This document shows positions 1 to 6,390 of a stretch of 6,390 nt of DNA, in pieces. The stretch comes from an uncultured Chromatiaceae bacterium. Lineage in GTDB: Bacteria; Pseudomonadota; Gammaproteobacteria; Enterobacterales; Alteromonadaceae. The position numbers and the translations under genes were made by a program. How positions within the stretch are numbered: position 1 is the first letter of the stretch; each line of letters begins with the position of its first letter. The notes under the pieces are model-generated. The model was not told the DNA's origin. It saw only the letters and a program-made list of their open reading frames with translations, and did no database searches. Where the stretch lies: the NCBI GenBank assembly GCA_946481195.1, contig CAMLNG010000229.1:1-6390 (forward strand), read 5' to 3'.

Positions 1-1
1 G

Positions 2-1843
2 GTGGTCGACGGCAAACCGCTGGATGATGCTGAGTTTGCGAACCTCGCCGACGATAAACGGCAGTTCTTCTACGAGCTGGTCAGTGAACTCGAAACTATT
101 CTGAACGAGCAGCTGCTGGAACTGCCGCAGTGGAAACGTGAGCTGTCAGAGAACTTGCGTACACTGCGCCGCGAAACCATTGAACAGGCAATCAAACCGC
201 TGCTGAAACAGTTAGAGCATGACTACGCCACTGAGCTGGGGATTTTGCGTTATCTGCGCGAAATGCGGCCAGAGCTGGTCAAAGCCGTGCTGGAATTGTT
301 ACCGGAGGAGCTGGAAAGCGACAAAGCCGAAGAGCTGGATATCCGCGGTATTTTTATCAATGACTTTGTGCCGAACGTGCTGGTGCATCATGAATCAATG
401 TCTGGCGCGCCAATCGTGTTTGAAGCCAATCCCAGCTATGGCAATATTTTCGGCCGGGTGGAGTACAGCTCAGCGCAGGGCTCTTTGTACACCAATTACC
501 GGATGATCCGTGCCGGTGCATTACATAAAGCCAATGGCGGTTATCTGATCCTTGACGCCGACCGCTTACTGACCCAGCCGCAAGTGTGGGATGCACTGAA
601 GCTGGCGCTGAAATCCGGTGAAGTGTCGATTGATACCTTAAGCGAACACGCCGTCACCAATTCGACCATCATTACGCCCAAAGCCATTCCGCTTAGTGTC
701 AAAATCGTCTTACTCGGCTCGCGCGATTTGTATTATCTGGTGCAAGATGTGGACGACGAATTTAACGAACTATTCCGCGTGCTGGCCGATTTTGAAAATT
801 ATCTGCCACTGAACGACCAGACCATCAAATACATGTCTTTGCAGTTACAGGACCAAATCCAGCAACTCGAAGCCGGCCCTTTGACTGTCTGTGGTTTAAA
901 GCAGCTGTTGTTGTTCAGCTTCCGCCAGGCCGAACATCAGAAGAAATTGTCAGCCCGTTTTGCCGACGTGCTGGAGCTGGTACGTGAAGCCTGTTTTTAT
1001 GCCAATCAGGCCGGCGATACCGAACTTAGTGGTGCTCATGTACAGCAGGCTTTAGCTGGCAAACAATACCGCACCGGCCGCATCAGCGAATCTTTCCTGG
1101 AAGATATTCAGGAAGGCCAGATTTTGATTGATTCAGACGGCTGGGCCATCGGCAAAATCAATGGCCTGACCGTACTGGAAATTGGCGATACCGCTTTTGG
1201 TACGCCGGCGCGCATCAGCGCCACTGTTTATCCGGGTTCCAGCGGTGTGACCGATATTGAGCGTGAAGTCGAACTCGGCAAAGCCATTCATTCCAAAGGC
1301 GTGATGCTGCTGACCGGTTACCTTGGCGCTAAGTATGCCCAGCAATTCCCGCTGACGCTGTCGGCCAATATCGCGATGGAGCAGTCTTATGGCCTGATCG
1401 ACGGTGACAGTGCTTCCCTGGCCGAAGTGCTGGCGCTGATTTCTGCCATCTGCGGTGTGCCGCTACGGCAGGATCTGGCCATCACAGGCTCTATCAACCA
1501 GCATGGCCAGGTGCAGGCGATTGGCGGTGTCAATGAAAAAATCGAAGGCTTTTTTAAGCTGTGTCAGTCACGTGGCCTGACCGGTAAACAGGGCGTGGTG
1601 ATCCCGGCCAGCAACTTATTGCATTTGGTGTTGCATCAGGAGGTGATTTCGGCGGTAGCGGCCGGTCAGTTCCATATTTACACCGTGCGCACTGTGGATG
1701 AAGCGTTGGAGCTGCTGACCGGGCTTTGTGCCGGTGAGCGTAATCACAAAGGTCAGTACCCGAAGAAAACTTTAAACGCGCTGACGATGCAAAAACTGGC
1801 TGCTATTGCTGAACTGGTCAATGGCGGCGCTGAGGAAGAGTAA
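2..1843 (+). CDS. Lon-like ATP-dependent protease (LonB/YcbZ-type, peptidase family S16), 5' end missing
   Basis: Serine-lysine protease joined to an AAA+ ATPase module, presumably degrading damaged or regulatory proteins in the cytoplasm. The visible part is 613 residues. A charged helical stretch (about 20-110) is followed by the ATPase part with HKANGGYLILDA (175-186), a Walker B-like segment, a sensor-like strand KIVLLGSRD (234-242), and EFNELFRVLADF (253-264) with a likely arginine finger at R259. The C-terminal S16 protease domain starts near 375. The catalytic serine is S470 in DGDSAS and the lysine K513 in GGVNEK. Their 43-residue spacing equals that of E. coli Lon (679 and 722). The frame is open at the left edge and no Walker A motif is visible, so the GTG at position 2 is very probably not the start and the N-terminal part lies outside. 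The stop codon directly abuts the next gene. Family relatives with Walker A are about 800 residues; E. coli YcbZ is shorter. Confidence 0.93.
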   Translation: MVDGKPLDDAEFANLADDKRQFFYELVSELETILNEQLLELPQWKRELSENLRTLRRETIEQAIKPLLKQLEHDYATELGILRYLREMRPELVKAVLELLPEELESDKAEELDIRGIFINDFVPNVLVHHESMSGAPIVFEANPSYGNIFGRVEYSSAQGSLYTNYRMIRAGALHKANGGYLILDADRLLTQPQVWDALKLALKSGEVSIDTLSEHAVTNSTIITPKAIPLSVKIVLLGSRDLYYLVQDVDDEFNELFRVLADFENYLPLNDQTIKYMSLQLQDQIQQLEAGPLTVCGLKQLLLFSFRQAEHQKKLSARFADVLELVREACFYANQAGDTELSGAHVQQALAGKQYRTGRISESFLEDIQEGQILIDSDGWAIGKINGLTVLEIGDTAFGTPARISATVYPGSSGVTDIEREVELGKAIHSKGVMLLTGYLGAKYAQQFPLTLSANIAMEQSYGLIDGDSASLAEVLALISAICGVPLRQDLAITGSINQHGQVQAIGGVNEKIEGFFKLCQSRGLTGKQGVVIPASNLLHLVLHQEVISAVAAGQFHIYTVRTVDEALELLTGLCAGERNHKGQYPKKTLNALTMQKLAAIAELVNGGAEEE

Positions 1844-1846
1844 ATG
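1832..1846 (+). promoter_or_regulatory. Ribosome binding site inside the protease 3' end, with TAAATG junction
   Basis: GAGGAAGAG forms the last three codons (Glu-Glu-Glu) of the protease and also serves as a Shine-Dalgarno sequence for the lipoprotein. The stop TAA and the start ATG are directly adjacent. This supports the ATG at 1844 and suggests translational coupling of the two genes. Confidence 0.75.
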
Positions 1847-2485
1847 TTAAAAAAAGTGGTTTTGCTGGCGGGGCTGCTGGCATTAAGCGGTTGTTCTACA
1901 GCATATTATGCAGCGATGGAAAAGGTCGGCATTCACAAACGCGACATTCTGGTTGACCGGGTGGAAGAAGCGCGGGACGCGCAAATCGAAGGCCAGCAGG
2001 AATTTAAAGATGCGCTGGACCAGTTATCACAGCTGATAGGGTTTCATGGCGGTGATTTACAAGGCCGTTATGAAGCACTGAACAGCCAATATGAAGACAG
2101 CAAAAAGGCGGCGGCTGAAGTGAGTGCCCGCATCAACAAAGTCGAGCTGGTAGCTTTTGATCTGTTCAATGAATGGGACGATGAGTTAAAACAATATCAG
2201 AACAAAAAACTGCGCGCCGAGAGCAAACAAAAACTGCTGGATACCAAACGTCAGTTTGACGCGCTGGTTAAAGTGATGCGTCGTGCTGAGAGTAAAATGC
2301 CGCCGGTGTTGCGGGTATTGCAGGATAATGTATTGTATTTAAAACATAATCTGAATGCGAAAGCGGTGGGCGCTATCTCCGGTGAATTTTCTGTGTTACA
2401 GCAGGATGTCGACCGGCTGGTGCAGGATATGAACCTGGCTATTGCCGATTCGAACCAGTTTATTGCCACAATTAAGCAGCAGTAA
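1844..2485 (+). CDS. DUF2959 family lipoprotein
   Basis: A 213-residue protein recognised as DUF2959 from its N-terminal region, where AMEKVGIHKRDILVDRVEEA (24-43) is characteristic; the family has no established function. It opens with a lipoprotein signal: KK at 3-4, a hydrophobic stretch (5-14), and the lipobox LSGC with the acylated cysteine at C17. Serine at +2 predicts sorting to the outer membrane by the Lol rule. The mature part is almost entirely charged alpha-helix, with likely coiled-coil segments around 40-110 and 125-210 and no further cysteine. It would be a substrate of Lnt, which is encoded further right in the window. The start ATG abuts the protease stop and has a good Shine-Dalgarno sequence, so the two are probably translated together. 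The family call is strong; its role, perhaps structural at the envelope, is unknown. Confidence 0.9.
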   Translation: MLKKVVLLAGLLALSGCSTAYYAAMEKVGIHKRDILVDRVEEARDAQIEGQQEFKDALDQLSQLIGFHGGDLQGRYEALNSQYEDSKKAAAEVSARINKVELVAFDLFNEWDDELKQYQNKKLRAESKQKLLDTKRQFDALVKVMRRAESKMPPVLRVLQDNVLYLKHNLNAKAVGAISGEFSVLQQDVDRLVQDMNLAIADSNQFIATIKQQ

Positions 2486-2507
2486 CCCTGTGACATAAGG
2501 AAAGGGC

Positions 2508-2831
2508 ATGACGCAAAAAACAGTTGTTGAAGCGATTTACCGGCTGGAACCAGGCTGTCTGGGACCAGACGGTGCGCAATATATTACTGAATTTTGTCAG
2601 TTTGCCCAGCCGCTGGTCAGTAGCCATGCCCCGGTATTTATGCAATGGGTGTTAACGCCACGTTTTGATAAATCGTTGCCGGAGTTGCAGTTTTCGCTGG
2701 GAGGCCGGCTGTTGAGTGAGGCTCAGGCGGAGCGTTTATGCAGCAGTTATCAGACCGACGCCGACACCCTGGTCGAAGAGTTAAATCATCACCTGATGCT
2801 GCTGATTGACCAGTATTTTGGTCGTTGGTAG
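2508..2831 (+). CDS. Conserved-looking hypothetical protein, 107 residues
   Basis: I do not recognise this family. It appears to be a real gene: it has a strong Shine-Dalgarno sequence (AAGGAAA, 2497-2503) ending 4 bases before the ATG, lies 22 bases after the lipoprotein stop, and shares its direction. The product is small and probably cytosolic, with no signal peptide or membrane segment. Visible features are an N-terminal strand-like part with RLEPGCLGPDG (12-22), cysteines at C17, C30 and C78, a middle segment FMQWVLTPRF (44-53), and an amphipathic helical C-terminus containing HH (94-95) and ending DQYFGRW. The alternation of strands and helices suggests one small compact domain. The three cysteines do not form a recognisable metal-binding motif. 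Its position makes it the last gene of the protease-lipoprotein operon; no T-rich terminator hairpin is visible after it. Confidence 0.72.
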   Translation: MTQKTVVEAIYRLEPGCLGPDGAQYITEFCQFAQPLVSSHAPVFMQWVLTPRFDKSLPELQFSLGGRLLSEAQAERLCSSYQTDADTLVEELNHHLMLLIDQYFGRW

Positions 2832-2864
2832 CGGACTTCAGAAAGCCTTCAGTCTTATCAGGTA

Positions 2865-2887
2865 GCATTTTCAGATTGCATTTTCAG
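2865..2887. repeat. Short direct repeat, GCATTTTCAG twice
   Basis: Two exact 10-base copies at 2865-2874 and 2878-2887 start 13 bases apart. They lie just upstream of the palindrome and of the candidate cytochrome promoter. They could be a regulator binding site, but two copies this short may also be chance. Confidence 0.5.
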
Positions 2888-2891
2888 TCAG

Positions 2892-2909
2892 CTTTGCGCC
2901 AACGCAAAG
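2892..2909. promoter_or_regulatory. Perfect inverted repeat CTTTGCG-CCAA-CGCAAAG, possible operator
   Basis: The two 7-base arms (2892-2898 and 2903-2909) are exact reverse complements around a 4-base centre. No T run follows on either strand, so it is not a typical intrinsic terminator. It overlaps the candidate -35 element and spacer for the cytochrome gene, which is where a repressor would bind. An RNA hairpin in the 3' untranslated part of the upstream operon is the alternative. Confidence 0.45.
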
Positions 2910-2922
2910 TCAGTGTGAATTA
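2894..2922 (+). promoter_or_regulatory. Candidate sigma-70 promoter for the cytochrome b561 gene
   Basis: TTGCGC (2894-2899), a 17-base spacer, and GAATTA (2917-2922) preceded by TGT, which fits an extended -10 element. The hexamers are imperfect matches to consensus. The 5' leader to the ATG would be about 40 bases. Confidence 0.3.
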
Positions 2923-2967
2923 ACTGGCGCATGCTGGAATTGTTTTTCACTTTTACGGAGCGGATCT

Positions 2968-3498
2968 ATGAGTAATTCCCGTTATTCTTTACCAACCATT
3001 GCACTGCATTGGTTAACTTTTTTGCTGATCATTGCTGTGTACGTCACGATGGAGTTTCGCAGTAGTTTTGAGCGTGGCAGCCCGGAACGGGAGCTGATGA
3101 AAACAGTGCACTATATGCTGGGCCTTAGCGTCTTATTGTTGACGGTCGCCCGTATTTGGTTCCGTAGCCGTCAGCCATATCCGGCGATTGAGCCACAACC
3201 GCCGGTCTGGCAACACAAACTGGCGGCGTTGGTGCACCTGGCGCTTTACGCCATGCTGATTGGTCTGCCTGTGCTGGGTTGGTTAATTTTATCTGCCGAA
3301 GGCAAAGTGATCCCATTCTGGGGTCTGGAATTGCCGGCACTGATCGCGCCGAATGAGGAACTCGCCGGCAGCTTTGAAGACTTACATGAATTAGTGGCAG
3401 ATGCCGGGTACGCGCTGATTGGTTTTCATGCCTTAGCGGCGATTTACCATCATCATATTGTCAAAGACAATACATTGCTGCGGATGAAACTGAAATAA
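2968..3498 (+). CDS. Cytochrome b561 family protein (CybB-like), di-haem inner-membrane cytochrome
   Basis: A 176-residue protein with four membrane helices, at about 10-28, 45-64, 85-108 and 140-160. It matches the bacterial cytochrome b561 family (Ni2+-hydrogenase-type b fold). The four expected haem-ligand histidines are present: H14 in ALHW, H48 in VHYMLG, H140 in DLHE and H154 in GFHAL. Their positions parallel those of E. coli CybB (13, 47, 137, 151). CybB has been described as a superoxide:ubiquinone oxidoreductase, so electron transfer to quinone is the likely role, but the family is broad and the donor cannot be inferred from sequence. The end, YHHHIVKDNTLLRMK, is usual for the family. 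The ATG has a Shine-Dalgarno ACGGAG (2955-2960) seven bases upstream. It appears to be transcribed alone, and faces a convergent gene 74 bases away. Confidence 0.92.
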   Translation: MSNSRYSLPTIALHWLTFLLIIAVYVTMEFRSSFERGSPERELMKTVHYMLGLSVLLLTVARIWFRSRQPYPAIEPQPPVWQHKLAALVHLALYAMLIGLPVLGWLILSAEGKVIPFWGLELPALIAPNEELAGSFEDLHELVADAGYALIGFHALAAIYHHHIVKDNTLLRMKLK

Positions 3499-3555
3499 GA
3501 AAAAGCAGCGCTTTGGTCTTTAGTATTAACTAACTTTTGATGACCAGAGCGCTGC
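3494..3555 (-). terminator. Intrinsic terminator of the glycine-zipper gene, between convergent genes
   Basis: Stem arms 3505-3518 and 3542-3555 pair over 14 positions, with a single G-T type wobble (GCAGCGCTTTGGTC against GACCAGAGCGCTGC). On the minus strand the hairpin is followed by TTTTTCTTATTT, the U tract. On the plus strand no T run follows, so it should act mainly for the minus-strand gene. The 23-base loop contains a nested 5-base stem, TTAGT-ATTA-ACTAA (3520-3533). The U-tract bases overlap the cytochrome stop codon. Confidence 0.85.
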
Positions 3556-3572
3556 CGGGAACTGCAAAACTG

Positions 3573-4121
3573 TTATGAACTGACCGGTTCCACCGCCATC
3601 AGTTTGCCATCCTGCAATAACATCCGGCCTGTAGGTTTCTGGCTGGTCTGTGTGGTTTTCAGCTCACCATCGTGCAGATAACGCACTTCATAACCGATGG
3701 TTTTTTCGACGGTTTTTTGCACCGTTTTACACACTTGCTGTTCCTGGTAGCTGACATCTTTGCGCTGCATGTCTTCCTGGACTTGTTTACCGGCATAACC
3801 ACCGGCTGCTGCACCAGCAACTGTTGCCAGTTTTTTACCTGAACCGCCACCAACCTGATTGCCCAACACGCCGCCGACCACGGCACCAATTACAGTACCG
3901 GCAATTTCATGCTGGTCTTCAACCGGGGCGGTTTTCGCGATTTTCTTGGTGGTGCATTGTTGTTGCGGTTCAGTGCTGGTTTCGGTCAGGGCTTTGCTGC
4001 CGACTATTTCAACCCATTGTGGCTGACTGTCTTTCTGGCTGTTGTAATTGGTGGCGACTGCGCCTAAAGCGGTAATAGCAGCAGCGCCTAACATAGACCC
4101 AATCATCATCATCTTGCTCAT
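3573..4121 (-). CDS. Glycine zipper 2TM domain protein (17 kDa surface antigen-like)
   Basis: A 182-residue envelope protein. The N-terminus MSKMMMIGSMLGAAAITALG gives a signal peptide or membrane anchor (about 4-23); there is no lipobox cysteine. A linker follows, then a glycine zipper with G75, G79, G83, G87 and G91 at four-residue spacing, a short GGGSGKK turn, and a second hydrophobic helix with G103, G107 and G111. This is the Rick_17kDa_Anti/glycine-zipper 2TM pattern seen in SlyB- and OsmB-like proteins. The C-terminal third (about 123-182) is a soluble region, VCKTVQKTVEKTIGYEVRYL (130-149) and on, that would lie in the periplasm. Only two cysteines occur, C56 and C131, flanking the zipper. 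The start at 4121 is chosen because of its Shine-Dalgarno sequence; a longer frame starts at a TTG inside the lnt terminator and is unlikely. The exact role is unknown; envelope integrity is plausible. Confidence 0.87.
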   Translation of the reverse strand: MSKMMMIGSMLGAAAITALGAVATNYNSQKDSQPQWVEIVGSKALTETSTEPQQQCTTKKIAKTAPVEDQHEIAGTVIGAVVGGVLGNQVGGGSGKKLATVAGAAAGGYAGKQVQEDMQRKDVSYQEQQVCKTVQKTVEKTIGYEVRYLHDGELKTTQTSQKPTGRMLLQDGKLMAVEPVSS

Positions 4122-4132
4122 AGTATTCTCCG
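4119..4132 (-). promoter_or_regulatory. Ribosome binding site fixing the glycine-zipper protein start
   Basis: On the minus strand CGGAGAATACTATG: GGAG (4128-4131) lies six bases before the ATG at 4121-4119. This selects the first of several nearby methionines (residues 1, 4, 5, 6) and excludes the longer frame reaching 4196. Confidence 0.8.
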
Positions 4133-4186
4133 AAAAGTCCGACTGACTTGGCCGCAGACTAACCGGCTGAAACTGGATGGAAGCTG

Positions 4187-4219
4187 AATAAAACAAGAAG
4201 CCGCTAAATTAGCGGCTTC
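4187..4219 (-). terminator. Intrinsic terminator of lnt
   Basis: A perfect 10-base stem, GAAGCCGCTA (4197-4206) against TAGCGGCTTC (4210-4219), with a 3-base loop. On the minus strand it is followed by TTGTTTTATT. It lies 25 bases after the lnt stop codon and should end the corC-lnt transcript. That leaves about 65 bases (4122-4186) for the next gene's own promoter; no hexamer pair there is convincing. Confidence 0.9.
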
Positions 4220-4244
4220 ATTGCTCAGGCTCTGGTCGTGAGAC

Positions 4245-5969
4245 TCAGAAATGCGGTTCGATGCGATCTTTAGTCGCTGTTGTCTCTGAGGGGTGTTCTG
4301 CGGCAACCTGAAGATCTGGTGTGCTGGTGACGACCGCAGCCGGAGCGGCATCTGAACTGGCTGATTCAGACGCGCTGGCGTCAGCAGGCGCAGTTAGCTG
4401 ACGCTGGCGCCAAAACAACAGTGCTGCTGCAGCCAGACACAATAAATACAGTGGCCAGTCGCCGAGCAGACTATATACAGTGCGACCTTGGGTTAACGGC
4501 ACATCCAGCGTCAACACGCCGTCCTGAAATTGCGGCAGCTGGCCGAGCACCTGACCACTGGCATCGACCGCGGCAGTGACCCCAGTGTTGGTGGCGCGTA
4601 GCAGCGGCCGGCCAAATTCCAGTGCGCGCATCCGGGCAATTTCAAGATGCTGCCATGGACCGTGCGAATCACCAAACCAGGCGTCGTTACTGACCGTCAG
4701 CAAAAAGTCTGTGTCAGCACTGAAATTGGCGCGGATTTGGCGTGGAAAGGCGATTTCAAAGCACAAAGCGGCGAGTAACTGATAACCCTTCGCCTGCAGA
4801 TTGGGTTGCAACCACTCGCCACGGGCGAATGAGCTGTTTGGTAAATCAAAAAACGGTGCGACATCGCGCAGGAAGCGCTCAAAAGGCACAAACTCGCCTA
4901 TCGGCAGCAGGTGATGTTTTTGATAGCGATTGTGCGTTTCATAATGATAAATCTGACTTTTCACCCCGGTATCGCCAAGCACAATCATGCCGTTGTAGGC
5001 GTCGCCATTGCGTTTTACATCGAGAATGCCGGTGATGACTGCCGCCTGATTTTCCGCTGCCAGCATGTCCAGATTAAACAGATAAGCCTGGGCGTCCGGT
5101 TCCAGCTGCGGGATAGCGGCTTCCGGCCAGATCACCAGGCGATTGCTAAGCTGCGGCCTGGTCAACTGCATGTACTTTTTCATCGTGGGCAGTTCCTGAT
5201 CCGGTGCCCAGCGTAGTTCCTGACGGATATTGCCCTGGACCAGCGCTACACTGGCCTGAGCTCCAGTAGGCTGCCAGCCTTTGAATTGGCCCATCACTGG
5301 TGCCAGCGCCAGCAATAACACGGCGACGGCGAGCTGGGCTTTGTCGCTGCGCTGCAGCAGGTTGTTTGGACTGTCAGGCGGATTCAAACTGCTGCTTTTG
5401 CGTGACAGGCGGAAAAACATGGCAAAACTACCGGCGGCAAATAACACAATAAACGTGATACCGGTTTCACCAACAAGCGGGGCGTAACTGCCAAGCCAGC
5501 CATCAGTTTGGCTGTATCCTACCGATAACCACGGAAAGCCGCTAAACAGCCAGGAGCGCAAATTTTCAGCAAAGGTCCAGCACACAGCCAGCAGCAAAGG
5601 CCAGTAGTTTGGTTGGCCTTTGGCGAGGCGTGCTGCCAGCCAGGCCGCCAGTGCCGGAAACAACGACAGATAAGCAACCAGTAACGCCATGATGCTCAAA
5701 CTGGCAATCAGCGGCATACCGCCGAAAGTAGCGATACTGACGTGCACCCAGCTGACACCAAGGCCAAACCAGCCAAGGCCATAACAATAGGCCAGCCATG
5801 CCGCCTGCGCCGGGCTTCGGCTCTGGCGCAACGCTACGGCCAATACGGTCAGCGTCAGCAGTGGCAGAGCGTGCCAGTCATAAGGCGCAAATGCAAAGGT
5901 ATTGAGGATGCCCGCGCCAACAAGCAGCAGGCTCAACAGCCCGGTCCGGGCAGAGATTCTGAATCGCAC
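4245..5969 (-). CDS. lnt: Apolipoprotein N-acyltransferase Lnt, with extended C-terminus
   Basis: Inner-membrane enzyme that transfers an acyl chain from phospholipid to the N-terminal cysteine of diacylated lipoproteins, the last maturation step. The 574-residue product has an N-terminal block of hydrophobic helices (about 10-227), a periplasmic nitrilase-like domain (about 238-495) and a final membrane helix (about 500-520). The catalytic triad is visible: E283 in WPEAAIP, K351 in YQKHHLLPIGEFVP, and C403 in ALCFE. All are shifted by exactly 16 from E. coli E267, K335 and C387, as are E359 and E405. The start is a GTG with Shine-Dalgarno AGGA eight bases upstream. Residues 521-574 form an Ala/Ser/Thr-rich tail not present in the 512-residue E. 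coli enzyme. It follows corC after 33 bases, the arrangement known from E. coli ybeX-lnt. Confidence 0.97.
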   Translation of the reverse strand: MRFRISARTGLLSLLLVGAGILNTFAFAPYDWHALPLLTLTVLAVALRQSRSPAQAAWLAYCYGLGWFGLGVSWVHVSIATFGGMPLIASLSIMALLVAYLSLFPALAAWLAARLAKGQPNYWPLLLAVCWTFAENLRSWLFSGFPWLSVGYSQTDGWLGSYAPLVGETGITFIVLFAAGSFAMFFRLSRKSSSLNPPDSPNNLLQRSDKAQLAVAVLLLALAPVMGQFKGWQPTGAQASVALVQGNIRQELRWAPDQELPTMKKYMQLTRPQLSNRLVIWPEAAIPQLEPDAQAYLFNLDMLAAENQAAVITGILDVKRNGDAYNGMIVLGDTGVKSQIYHYETHNRYQKHHLLPIGEFVPFERFLRDVAPFFDLPNSSFARGEWLQPNLQAKGYQLLAALCFEIAFPRQIRANFSADTDFLLTVSNDAWFGDSHGPWQHLEIARMRALEFGRPLLRATNTGVTAAVDASGQVLGQLPQFQDGVLTLDVPLTQGRTVYSLLGDWPLYLLCLAAAALLFWRQRQLTAPADASASESASSDAAPAAVVTSTPDLQVAAEHPSETTATKDRIEPHF

Positions 5970-5981
5970 TGAATTTATCCT
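5967..5981 (-). promoter_or_regulatory. Ribosome binding site and GTG start of lnt
   Basis: The minus strand reads AGGATAAATTCAGTG: AGGA (5978-5981) is separated by eight bases from GTG (5969-5967). The encoded start, MRFRISARTGLLSLLL, gives the usual short basic N-terminus before the first Lnt membrane helix, which supports this non-ATG start. Confidence 0.7.
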
Positions 5982-6002
5982 GCGGCGCTGCTGTGGCCGC
6001 TT

Positions 6003-6390
<388 letters not shown>

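Larger units (their letters stand above)
2832..2967. other. Intergenic region with tandem repeat, palindrome and candidate promoter
   Basis: This 136-base gap separates the three-gene operon from the cytochrome gene. It holds two copies of GCATTTTCAG in a 13-base period (2865-2874 and 2878-2887), then a perfect 7-base inverted repeat (2892-2909), then a candidate promoter. No hairpin followed by a T run is present, so the upstream operon has no obvious intrinsic terminator here. Confidence 0.6.

Noticed and set aside
2..4. GTG at position 2 as the protease start codon
   Set aside because: The frame is open to the window edge, no ribosome binding site can be seen, and the Walker A part of the ATPase is missing, so the gene almost certainly begins upstream.
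2892..2909. Inverted repeat as a Rho-independent terminator
   Set aside because: There is no T run after the stem on either strand, and the stem is only seven bases.
3448..3456. Three consecutive histidines near the cytochrome C-terminus as a special metal site
   Set aside because: A His-rich segment after the fourth helix is common in cytochrome b561 family proteins, and the four haem ligands are already accounted for.
3824..4075. Plus-strand frame opposite the glycine-zipper gene
   Set aside because: It has biased Cys/Arg/Trp composition and no domain; it is explained as the complement of the real gene.
4122..4196. Longer glycine-zipper reading frame beginning at 4196
   Set aside because: It would start at a TTG inside the U tract of the lnt terminator and lacks a ribosome binding site. 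The ATG at 4121 has a good one and gives a proper signal or anchor sequence.
4576..5487. Several plus-strand reading frames opposite lnt
   Set aside because: They overlap the intact, motif-confirmed lnt gene, encode Arg/Cys/Ser-rich sequences typical of antisense frames, and match no family.

Overview
The window looks like ordinary chromosomal DNA from a gammaproteobacterium, most likely one of the marine or freshwater Alteromonadales-type groups (Rheinheimera, Alishewanella or Shewanella relatives). This is inferred from the corC-lnt gene order, the Lon-like protease next to a DUF2959 lipoprotein, and roughly balanced base composition. The exact genus cannot be read from the sequence. No insertion sequence, phage gene, CRISPR array, tRNA or rRNA was seen.

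Plus strand, left half (1-3498): a Lon-like ATP-dependent protease, cut by the left edge, is followed with no gap by a DUF2959 outer-membrane lipoprotein, and 22 bases later by a 107-residue protein I do not recognise. These three look like one operon. After a 136-base gap with a perfect inverted repeat and a candidate promoter comes a separate gene for a four-helix cytochrome b561 with all four haem-ligand histidines.

Minus strand, right half (3573-6390): reading leftwards from the right edge, a CorC-type CBS/transporter-associated protein (cut by the edge) is followed after 33 bases by lnt, the apolipoprotein N-acyltransferase with its Glu-Lys-Cys triad intact. This matches the end of the ybeZ-ybeY-ybeX-lnt cluster known from Escherichia coli. 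A clear intrinsic terminator ends lnt. A separate gene for a glycine-zipper envelope protein follows and runs into a second terminator that faces the cytochrome gene.

The theme is envelope maintenance and housekeeping. Lnt completes the acylation of lipoproteins, and the DUF2959 protein here is a predicted substrate. The glycine-zipper protein is probably in the membrane or periplasm, the cytochrome is an inner-membrane electron carrier, and the Lon-like protease is presumably cytoplasmic quality control. I found no convincing new multi-gene system. The points most worth a second look are the protease-lipoprotein-unknown gene trio, the palindrome overlapping the candidate cytochrome promoter, and the long low-complexity tail on Lnt.
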